The notes below the pieces were generated by a model that saw only the letters and a program-made list of their open reading frames with translations, was not told where the DNA came from and made no database searches. From NCBI GenBank assembly GCA_964450115.1, contig CAYVCD010000002.1, positions 1-53,652 of the forward strand: a DNA stretch of 53,652 nucleotides. Reading direction: 5' to 3'. Source of the stretch: 2-01-FULL-45-10 sp964450115 (GTDB lineage: Bacteria; Omnitrophota; Gorgyraeia; 2-01-FULL-45-10). The position numbers and the translations under genes were made by a program. Below are positions 32,301-44,300 of the stretch, one piece after another (the stretch's first letter is position 1; every line of letters begins with the position of its first letter).

Positions 32301-35300
32301 ATGCTGGGTATGAGTGTTGTCAAAGCAATATATGTAGGAAATAAAGAAAAGAAGGACCTGCCTGCCGCCGTTGCGGCAAACGTGCATATTCCTGCGAAGC
32401 GCGGTCCGGACGGGGTATTGGAGATATTAAGGAGTGGGTCGTTCTCTGCGCCCACGCAGGGTGGCGAACCCGCCGCCATGTCGAAGCCGGAGCCGGAAGC
32501 GCAGATCGCGCGCGGCGTCAATACGACAAAATTGTCCGAAGAACTTGTTGCCGAACGGAAGTTGATCTACGATATCCATAGCCGATGGCCGGCGGCGGTC
32601 ACGGTATTCGGGAGCGCGAGGATCCCGGAGAGCGATCCGTCATTCGTTAAGGCAAAGGAGCTGGGAGTCGCATTATACCGGGCAGGCCTTTCGATAAGGA
32701 CAGGCGCCGGTCCGTCTATGATGGAAGCGCCTTTCATGGGCTATCTCGAAGAACGGGAAAGATCCGGCGCGGCCAAGGAGCTATGGAACACGACCCAGGG
32801 CATACGCATAGAAGGCCTGCAGATCGAGCAGCATACGACCAAGTTTGTTGAGGATAACTACAGCTTTGATCATTTTGTCACAAGAAAGATGGGCCTTTAT
32901 AATAACTGCCGCGGCATAGTGGTGTTTCCCGGGGGATTCGGAACGGTGGACGAACTTATTGAAGTATGGTTCAGGAAGATACCGATGGTATTGATCGGCA
33001 AGAGTTACTGGCAGCCTATCATAGACGCCATTTACCGAAGCTGGGCGGCAAAAGGATGGATGGAGTTGATCGAAGAGAAGCCGCTGATCACGGATTCGAT
33101 CGAAGAGGCAGTGGCTCATATCCGTTCGTCCAAAAAAGATCTTATGATAGAGTCAAGGGAAGATATGGAAGCGGCGAATGAGGATATAAGGTCCTCTCTT
33201 GTGACCCTCGAAACCTGGCAGCCGGCTGTTACCGTTATGGGTCAATCGGAGCTCTTAGATAATGTAGAAGCGGACGTGTTGACCGAGATGACGAAAGAAC
33301 TGCTCGCAAAAGGGATACCTGTGCGCTCGGCGACCGCGAACCATTACCTGAAAGTGACTCTGGAGAATGCCGCAGGGGACAAAAAAGATATGCTCCAGGC
33401 AGTACTGGCCGTTCCAAAGGAGAGCGCGCTAGTCCCGGGGCCGAATCGCATAGTTACCCATAATCTATCTAATCATCACGTTCTGGTAACCGAGAATTCG
33501 CGCGCTTTCGTCATTCTGCCCGGCCGCGCGAAGACACTCAGCCGTCTCTTTGACCTGGTAACGGTGATGCAGACAAAAAAAGTCAAGACCAGGCCCATCA
33601 TATTAGTAGGCAGTAAATTTTGGCAGCCGATAAAAGACGCGATCAAGGATGCGGCTCTCGAATATCCCTCAGGGCAGCTCATAAATCCGGAAGACGCTGA
33701 TTTGCTTCAAATAGTCGACACCGCCGAAGAAGCTCTTCGGATCATCAACATTGTAGATGCAGGTAGCATAGTTAGGGATGCGACCCGAATCGCGCGCCCT
33801 GGCGACATGCCGCCCGGCCCGAGAAATCCACGCGACAGATTCTTTAAACAGCCGCCGGATGAAGTATCGGAAGCGGCTACCAATAAGACGTATAAACCCG
33901 TGTCGCCTATCGGTGAAGACGATATTGTTACAGCGTTTAAGAAGGGATGGGAATACATCTGGATGCGCAGCACCAGAAAGGCAAAAGGCCGGTTCCTGCG
34001 GGAGGCCGCCAAAGCGCTGAAAAGAGAGCCGGGAGTATTAATAGTTAATGATTTAACATATGGGCTAAAGCGGATATGGGGGCACTCTGCGAGCGGGCTT
34101 ATAATATGGACAATGAAAAAATTCCGTATTAAGAATCCGACGGCTGCAATGAAGGCATTAAAGCGATATGTCGGTATAAAGGCAGTGCCGTGGACTAGAT
34201 ACGGGCAGCCTATCGGTGAAGACGATATTGTTACGGCGTTTAAGAAGAGATGGAAACACATCTGGGTGCGCAGCACCAGAAAGGCAAAAGGCCGGTTCCT
34301 GCGGGAGGCCGCCAAAGCGCTGAAAAAAGAGCCTGGAGCATTGACTGAACCCGATTTAAGGAATGGATTAAAGCGTGCATGGGGACGCTCTGCGAATGGG
34401 CTCACCAATTGGGCGAGAGAAGAATTTGATGTTCGGAGTTCAAAAGCGATTATGGAAGAATTGATGCGGTATGCCGGTATAGAACCAACGTCTCAGTCTA
34501 GACGTGTGATTGTAGAAGATATCACAGAAAAGACAATTTTACAGCATCTTAAGAAAAGGACCCGGAATATATGGTTAAGAAGCAACAGAGATGCCAAGAG
34601 AATGGCAGTCCTTTTACTTGCCAGAGAGCGGAACAAAGAGCCCAGAAAATTAAATGCGAAAGATTTTATTACTCCGATCCCATTATTTGGAAATCGTAGT
34701 ATAGGCGGAATTATACATTGGGCGCGCCACCACTTAGGTGTACAGGCGGGTGCTATGAGCAGTTATTTGCAAGCTATCCTTGACCTTAAAGAGTACCTTG
34801 GGATAGAAGATACTATTGTGCCGAAGAAGAGATGGGAAGCCAAGGTGGAGGCAGACTGGGGTGAGGTATGCGTCATACTGGATAAGTATGAGCATCTGAA
34901 AACCACGGAAGCAAATGTCCGCACGATCCTTAAAGGATGCCGTTTTAATAATAAGGAAACCGATCTGGCTATGGGACGGGAAGTTCAAAGAGGGAATCCA
35001 GCCGCTAGGGAAGCCATGATGATAGTTTATGAGACCGCCCTCGACTATCCGGCGGCAGGATTCAATAGAAGATATCCCGATATCAGTGTCGATGAATTCA
35101 AGTCCGCCGGCAGGATCGCTCTTGCCGGATGCGTTGAGCGCTATGATCCGGAAAGGGGTTTCGTATTCATAACGTTCATAGGCTACAGGAGCGACAGTAA
35201 GCGCGTCTTCGGACGCATCTCGGGTGCGATGGTCGATCTTGTCAGGAAAGTCCATGGCACCAGGCGAAAGGGGAAGGTGCGCGAAGTCCAGGGCGGAGCC

Positions 35301-38300
35301 CTTAAAGACTCTAAAGGTAAGGATGTGCCCTATATGGGCGAGGTCGCGGAAGGTGATGTCGCCAGAAGAAAACGTACCGAAAAAATGGCGGAACTATCCC
35401 AGGGGATCGCCGACCAAATAGGGGCAATACTTTCTAAGTCGCTTAAAAGTAGAAATAAGGAAAGAAATATAGAAATATTTATAGCAAATATTTCCGGTAA
35501 GCCACAATGGGAAATAGCGCGGCAATTTAATTTGACTGATTCCCGCGTTAGTCAGATCGTGAGCCAGTGCCGCCAGATCCTGCGAAACTCCAAAGATATA
35601 TTAGCTTCGAATGTTGTAGCATCCGGCGAGAGGATCGCGCGCCCTGGCGATATGCCGCCCGGCCCGAGAAATCCACGCGACAGATTCTTTAAACAGTCGC
35701 CGGATGAATACGGAGTGCCTTCAGCTAGAATGACCCCAGATAAGGATACCTGGCAGAATACGGATCCGCATCGCGAATACAGCCCGGCATTCAGCGAGAG
35801 CATCGTCTTGGCATTCGATAATTTGAAGCGGGACGGGGCGATACAAGAGACGCCTCTTATCTACATGCCGGCTCTAAGCAGGATGGCCGGGAAGAAGGTT
35901 TATCTGAAGGATGAATCACATCAACACGGCGGCTCGTTCAAGATACGAGGCGTGGCGTGGAGGATAAACGAGGCGATAGCGGAGCATATTAAAGGAATGG
36001 TCGAAGACCCGTCACTATGCGAAAAGCCGTTTTATATCGTTACGCAGACCGACGGAAATCACGGTGTCGCCACTATTGAGGCCACCAGGCTTTTGATAGA
36101 AAAATATAAAATGATCTATCCGGGTATCGCATCCGGCATTAATAAGATAGAGCCGATAGTATTCGGTATTAAGAATATGCCGGAAGTAAAAAAAGAGCTC
36201 ATGGCGAAAGCCCTCTCGGCTTACCGCAAGAGCGTTGGGCTTGCCGACCGGGGCATGGAGGACCTTGAATTTGCGAATTATGCCAAAGCCAAAGAAGCAA
36301 GGGAAGCATTTATCGCCGTAAATAAAGAGAGGTCCGCATACATAGAGCATGGAGGCGAAAGGATAATGGCGGGTCATGCAACGGCGGGTCTAGAGATAGA
36401 CGGGCAGCTTAAGATGCTCGGAATAGGCGACGACCGGAAGGTGGCGGTGCTCGTACCCGTCGGCGAAGGCGGCCCGGTGGGAATAGGCGCAGGAATAAAA
36501 TTAAATAGAAAGAATGCCAAAGCAGTGATAGTGCAGACGAGCGCATACCCGGCATTTGTGCGCACATTGCAAACAGGGGAGCTGGTATCCAATGAGCCCA
36601 ACCCGGCTCCGACAATTGTTTTAAAAGGTAAAAATATCGTATTTGAGGACGGCATAGCGGTCGATAAGCCCGCACCGGAAGCGGTCTCTGTAGCAGGGTC
36701 CGTCATAGACGCGGCCGTAGTTGTCGACTCAAGGTCCAGCCTTGACAGGGCCGCTCCTATATTATTGCGCGATCTGCGCGAGGCTACAAAAAATAATACG
36801 GCCGTAATAGGCGGCACCACATCAGCGACAGCAGAGGCGCTTATCCAATATCATGAGAGCCTGGCCGCGCTTAAAGAGGCGGATGTCATTGTGCTCTTTG
36901 GCACTGAAGGCAATGTCGATCCCGATCTTGTCGAATACATAGAATCGCGCATGAGAGAATCAGGGCCGTCACCGTATATGGAAAAGAATCATGATGCGTT
37001 AGCAAACGTCCAGATCATTCCGGCCAAAGAGAGTAAATATAAGACTTTCATTTTTGATCTTGGTAATGTGTTGCGCCTTTTTGATAATTCACGTATGGCG
37101 GCCGGTCTTAAGCCATATACGCATTTTAGCGAAGCGCAGATTCTAGAGAGACTTAAATCGTCCGAGGCAAAGCGCTTGTCCAGTATAGGCAGGATAGGTA
37201 ATGCAGATTTTATCAAGGCAATCAAAGAAGACCTTCAACTTAAAGACATAGACGATGAGACTTTCGTCAGGATCTATAATGATATTTACACTGATATCCC
37301 CCAGATGTTTGAACTCCTAAAGAAGCTTAAAACCGCCGGATACAGGATCGCGATACTTTCAGATATTACAAAAATACATTACGAATATACGCTGGCTACT
37401 TTGCCTGTAAGGCAGTATCTGGACGGATTCTTTGCATCATGCGAGCTCGGCGTTACCAAGCCGAACAGGGAAGCGTATTTGAAAGTCCTGTCCGCGCTTG
37501 ATGTAAGGCCCGAAGAGACGGTATTTATAGATGATACGCCTGCCAATGCTGATGGCGCAAAAAAACTCAATATTGCGGGAGTGCGGTTTGAAAACTTTAA
37601 AGTTCTGCTAGATGAATTATTTAAATTGGGTATTGCCAGCGATATGAAGGCGATTAAGTTGCGAAAATTGGCAGTGACAGGGGACGATCCAGAAGGTGCC
37701 GCCCCGCAAGCTCAAAACGATGAGGTGTCCCCAAATGGACCGTCCCCGGATACGGATGCTTCCAGCGCTACGGATAGGATGACAAAAGAGAGCAAGGTCC
37801 CTGAGAGGCACAGGCCGTCTTTTGGTCATCTGGTCTGGCTTAGAATAAGAAATATTTTTGAAAGAATCAAAGGCAGAAAGATAAACTATGTATCCGTATT
37901 AAAGGGCCTGCGAAAGTATGGCCCTAAGCATATTTTACTAATTACCGATTTTCGTGATGAGAAGAGAAGGATCGGAGATCTGATTCTATTTTATACCACG
38001 TTTGTGAAAGTTCTGCTTGGCCTCTATCCGGATTCAGACGTTACTATTGTGACAAGTCAGCCTGAGCTCTGGAGCAAGACTAATGGTAGGTTGAAGATTA
38101 TTCCGCAGGAAATGCTTATCAATATTGCGAGAAAAGATTCAGCTGGCATGCAGGCCGAATTGAAAAAGGTTAAGGAAGGGTTAGGGATAGATTTAATGAT
38201 AAACCTTGATAGGCATGACATGCCTGCTTTCAGGCAGGCAGCAAAAGAGGTCTTTCCGATAAGTTTCTTTGCCAATGCTGGCAAAGGGGCTTTGTTGAAT

Positions 38301-41300
38301 ACTCCGGATTTTGAAGAAGATTTGCCTCTCTTGCCATGGACGGACACATTTTGTAAGCAACTTAATATTGCCGGACAGGGACTTGATTTTGAAAGAGAAG
38401 CATTGGGATCGCATCAGTCAGACAAAAGAGATATATTATTCGATGTTACGCCCAAGGACAGGGAATGGCTGCGTTCGATTTTAGGCTTAGGCAATAATCC
38501 CATTCTATTACTTAATATATTCTCTATGAGGGAATGGAAGGACTGGCGGAACGCCGATGAAATAGCATATTTTATAACGACGCTTGTCAAAGAAAAGAAG
38601 ATGAAGGTTGTTATGCCGGCTCCCAGAAGCGCCGAACAACAGCAGCTTCTTATAAAAATATCCAAGCTGATACCGGCCGAGTTCAAAAAAGGTTTAATAA
38701 TCCCGGATCGCGGTTCACTGCAAACCTTGAAACTTATGATCGATGCGTCCGACTACGTGGTGACCGTCGATACGGGAGTAAGCCATCTCGCGGCCGCTTT
38801 AGGAAAAGAGCCGATAGTCCTATATTACCGCAGTTTTCGCAACAGGACATATTTTATTACGCTTCCGTGGCTGCCGTTTGCCACAAAAAAAAGCAAGTCC
38901 TATCTGACTTCAGCGATCCCTTCGGCATATCCGGCGGGAAAGATACTGGAGAAGATAGATTCGCAAATGCTTCGAAAGCAGGCTGTGAAGGAAGCGGTCA
39001 TGGTAAATGGCTGTGAAGTCATAACTAATGGCAAGAGTGAAGACCTTAAGTTAGAAATAAAAGGAGCGCTTGGCCTTAGAATAGAATATGACAGCGTTAG
39101 TGACGCGCTTGCGATAACGCGATCAGGACAAGTTCCATATTCAATTATTTTAAATGTCAAACCCGCGATCGATCAGAAAGAAAAAGGCGAAAGATTGTGG
39201 GCATATCATAGGACGAAGACAAAAAACTTTTCTTATCTTGACGAGAATAAGTCTAATGTGGAATTTTCCGATAGAGCATATGATAATCTCGTATTTGCTG
39301 AATCCGGGTCAGTATATTTGCATGCAGTTGCCGGCCTAAGCGTCATAAAGACCAAAGACGGCATTAAGATATACGGCGGGAACTATTTTAACGAGGCTGC
39401 GGACAGGATAACTGATCTACTGAAAGGTAAACAGCTCATCTATAGGAGGCCGGCGCATATATTGGAAAGGGTAAGAGAAAAGACCACCGAAAACGGCGTA
39501 AGGGATATTGTGGCCCGCTATTACGGTTTTGAAATATTGAGAGTGAGCGAAATTACAGGAGGCAGGGCGCAGGGTACGGTATTTCTCATAGAGACAAAAG
39601 ATTCGCGCAAGTATGTTTTCAAATTTTTAGGCAGAGATATAAAAGCTGCCGAAAGGCTTGTCCAAATATCGGGCAGTCTTAAAGAGTTCTTCCCGGCTCC
39701 CATAAAGGTAGCTATGCGTGATGAGCGCATTGTGAATGATGTTTTAATAAATGTAAACGGTGAGTTTGCCGCATTGGAGGAATATATCGAATCGCAGCGA
39801 ACAGGATCATACGATAGAGAATATTATTACAGCCTGGGCAGGAGGATGGCGGAATTCCATGAGCGCGGGAAGGCCTTGATCGATATGATCGGACCCGGTA
39901 GCGGCGGCTCTCTGCGGGGTTCCAATGCTATTTCAGCAGCCATGGTAAAGATGGAGCTTGTCATAGCCAGAAACAGCCTTTTGGTCAAAGCAGGCTTATT
40001 GAATAAGCCTGAGGAATATTTCCTTAAGATAAGTGATTCTCTGATAAATGAGTCGGAAAATATGTTGAATATAGATATAGAAAAGATCTTGCAAAATTCA
40101 CCACACAGACTTTTACACAACGATCTGTCAAGGGCAAATGTTTTGAAGGATGATTCCGGCAAATTGCGCTTCATCGATCTTGAAACATCAGGCGTTGGCA
40201 ATCGCGTACTTGATTTTACTCTGGCAATAATTGGCAACGCCGCATATAAGCCCCTAGAGTACGTGCCCGGAAGCCTTCAAGAGCTCATCACGGGGTATAA
40301 TTCGTACTCCGACGTACCGCTGACGGAAGATGAGGTTTTGGCGATAAAATGGCATATTATTCACAGGTTCCTTCTACAATTTATGGTAGATACAATTAAG
40401 AATCCGATAGAAAGAGACGGTCATCTTGACAAATTGTACAATGCATTTAAATCATACTGCGAGGAGTGTCCAATAAGCAAAGCAGGCGGTTCAAAAGTCC
40501 GTAAAGAAGGCATGATGCTGGATGCTGATGCGTCTTTGCAAAAGTTCGGCAATGATGATCAGCTTACTGAAGTACCGCCTAAAAGGGTGCCATTTGCCGT
40601 GAATTATCCCTTGGATATTTTTGAGGAAGAGACACCGGTAGGCTTGTCGGTATTTGATAATCAGGATGTGCTAAAACAGAGACTCAATGATAATATATAT
40701 TATTCTCAGGCACCACCCGACAGAAGAGAGAGGATATTTCAACGCATATTATTCCTGAAGAATGTTCTGCCATCCATCAATAAGTATTTCGCCGCAAATC
40801 ACCCCGAGCTTGAGATAATAAACATATCACTTTTTGGTTCATATGGCTATGCAGACGACGATGCTTCTCCTTCCGATATCGATTTTCTTGTCACTGTGCG
40901 CGGAAACATATTTGCGTTGGAGGAGATACAGATAGACCCTCAGCGGGATGACTTTTCAAAGTATCTTCCCTCATCAGTTAAGTCATTGGGATTCTCTATA
41001 AAGGGGGACGAGAACTTGCGCACCGGCGCTATAGATAAAACCACGTCGGTCAGGCCGCAGATGCAAAGGATCGTGCTGGACCGCACCGTTACAACATTGC
41101 GCGCGCGCCATATCGTTATATCAGGGCCAAATTTCAGGGAAGGACGGGACCTGATAAAGAGGAATGGATTATCGCATGTATCTGACTTGCTGTTTAATGC
41201 GTATATACGCCTGTTCGCAATAGATACTTTAAGAGGCGGATCGGAGGCGCAACGTCTGCGTAAGGTGCTTGCAAGGCTTTATGACGCGGCCATATATATG

Positions 41301-44300
41301 GCATATTTATATCCTTCTGAAAACGTAGATCCGGAGAGGATATATCAATTGAGAGTAAAGTTCGTAAATGGTAAAGCCGGGCAGGAAGAAGTTATCAATG
41401 AATGGGAAGCCGTTAAGTCCATTTTTGACAAGATCCATACAGAGTCGAGTGTCGTATCGGATAATTCCGGAGTGGCAGGGCGCATAGGCACCGGACATCC
41501 TAAGCAGTTATTTGCGTTCGATTATGACGGAACACTTGCGACTCCGGGTGGGCGCCTGAGCCATAATATGCTCGAACAGCTTGCGTATATACTTCTGGCC
41601 GGGCATGGAGTTGCGATAATAACAGCAAGGAATAAGGGGTGGTTCAGCGAAAACAATATATCTGTGGCCGCGTCTGTAATGGAGACCATCTTCCGATTGC
41701 GCCCAGCTATAACAGAATCTGAGCTAAACAGATGCATGGAAAAGATGTTTATGTTTACGGCGCGCGGAACTGAAAAATATTATTATCAATTTGCAGGCGG
41801 CACCTTAAATGAAAAGCTGGACATGAATTATTCGGCGTCATTCAGCAGCGATGATATTGCAAAGATAATGGATATAATACGAGCCATACTTCGAGATAAA
41901 GGCATTGAGGAAGATCTTGCAGAAAAAGAAGTTGTTGCCGTAAACAGGGAGCTTTCGGGAGCAATAAATATTCGCATATCGTTTAAAGCCGGAAGCAAGG
42001 GCATGATCTTAAAGGATGAAGTCGCCAATGAAATTAAAGAAGCTTTTAATAAAGAAAAGAGCTTATCGTCAGCTGCGGTAGAGATTTTTAGTAGAGGCAT
42101 AGGCATTAACCCCAAGGATAAGGCGGATGCTCTACGGCATTTAATGAAAAACATGGGATATAGCGGCATTGAATATTTTGGGAATGACCGTGATTCGGGT
42201 GATAAGAGCGCCTTTGAATTGGCGCAATCATGCAGAACGGGATTATTAGTATGTACCGAGGTGCCCGGGCCGGAAAGGATGCTGGAATTTATTAAATCTT
42301 ATAGAGGTAGGTCGCCTCCGCTACTTCCACTAAAAATACTCAAAAACAAAAAGACTAAGGATTTTGTCTTAAGGCGTCTAGGCCAATATTGGACTTTGAC
42401 GGAATTCCCGGTTGAATGGCTTGGTGAAATAATCGAACAGCTTGATAATTACTCCGATAACGAAGAGGTGGCGCTCAGGGTAGTACAGGAGAAGTTTCCA
42501 GAGCTGATAGATAAAGATTCGATGTTTAACAAAAAACTGAGGGCATTCAGGAAGATAAAGGTAAAGAATCTGGCCCAACGCGTTTCCTCATTTGTTAGTG
42601 GCCCTGTATTTATGGATTTTGGTGGCAGGGTGACTGATTTTGCGCGGGAGATTCTTCAGCAAAATACGTCTATGCAAAAAGTGGTTGTTACGGATATCCT
42701 GCCGCTTGACAAGCAGCCAGATGACCCACGAATAGAATTTGTGACACAACCGGAGTTATTCTCGACTTCGATGCCCCCTTCCTCCGTTGACACAATATTT
42801 GTATCGATGGTGCTTCATCATATGGACTATCTTACAAGACAGCGAACATTTAACCATCTGTATGACATATTGAAACCGGGAGGCCGCCTCATAATAGTAG
42901 AAGATAGTTATCCGCAGAACGATGGCGCAGCGAAGCAGGAAGACATTTTAATGAAGGAATTTTTGTCTTTCTCCGCACAGGAAAAATTCGAGCTTCTATG
43001 TTTCTTTGACTGGTTCGGAAATTGTCTTACCAGAAACCGGTCTAAAGCGATGTTAACCTATGCCTATGAACCGATGGAATATTGGGAGGGCCTGCTTTAT
43101 GGGCTTGGCATGAAAAAGATCGAATCGCAGTTTATCAATATCAATTTAGACCGTATCGACCTAGTGCCTCCGAAAGCATTGTTTGTATTTGAAAAGAATA
43201 CGGTAGGTCTATTGCCCAAACCGGAGTCGCCAGACATGGAGAAGGACGAGTCGCGGGGGAAGGATAGTTTATTAATGGATAAATTACCCGAACCTGATCA
43301 TAATCCTGATGAAGAAGGTGCCATGCCAGAAAGCGCCAACCCAGTCGCCAGTTCGGACGATGAAAAGCCTGCAAGTGATCCGCGCTACAAAACTTTGCTC
43401 GCACCGGAGCCCGGTAGTCCGGAAGAGGCGTACCAACGCCAGGTGAATCTGCCGGGGATCGGTGCGCCGTCAAGGCATAGTTTAAGATTCCGTCAGAGTG
43501 ATGATGTGAGCGAGCCGAAACCGCCGACGAAGATGGCGGGGGAAGAAAAGCTGGGAGTTTTAGTACGGGACGAATCCCATGCAAACGTGGCCGCAACCGG
43601 AAAGCACCGCGTAATAATATTGACTCCACGTCCTAATAGCGGGCGACATGAGCGAGAGATGAAATTAAATAGAATAAAGCATTCCCGTCAGCTTGACAGT
43701 GCTATAGGTGGGTTTTTTGAGGAGATATTGCCTCGGGCGCCACAGGGAACCGTAATGCGCCGTGAAATTAGCTGGCAGGAAAGGATAGGCACCGCTTTAG
43801 AAAACCCGAAGCTCGATGGAAACAAAAAAATCAAGGGTTTGAGTAGCGGGATAACCTCAATAATCGATCCGGGTACTCATAAGATCAAAGATATCAATGC
43901 GCTGCTTACACTAAACGCGAATTTTTACTTAGCAAACGGGCTTGGAGATATATTCGCATATTTCCAACATATTTCGCAGAATAGGCATGAATACGGATTT
44001 GATATCCCAAGAGAGGTAAGCCTTCCGGCTTATATCCTGTATTATTTTGGATTTGTATGGAAAAATCCGAAAGATCCGGAAGACGATGTATGGAAACGAT
44101 ATCTTAGGACGATAGTCAGGCCTGTAACGTACCCTTCTGCAGACCAGAGGCGGGAATTCAGAAGTAAATTGACAGCAAGCCTTAGTGAGGCAGGCAGCCT
44201 CAACCCGCTCGGAAAGATCAAAGACTTTGACGCTTTCACGCGTGTTGATAGCGTAGATTTCCTTATGAGTAACGGATCTAGCAGCGTATATCGTAGCTTC

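Noticed and set aside
33906..34815. Direct repeats as a CRISPR array
   Set aside because: The units are 303 bp, coding and in frame, with no short repeat/spacer structure.
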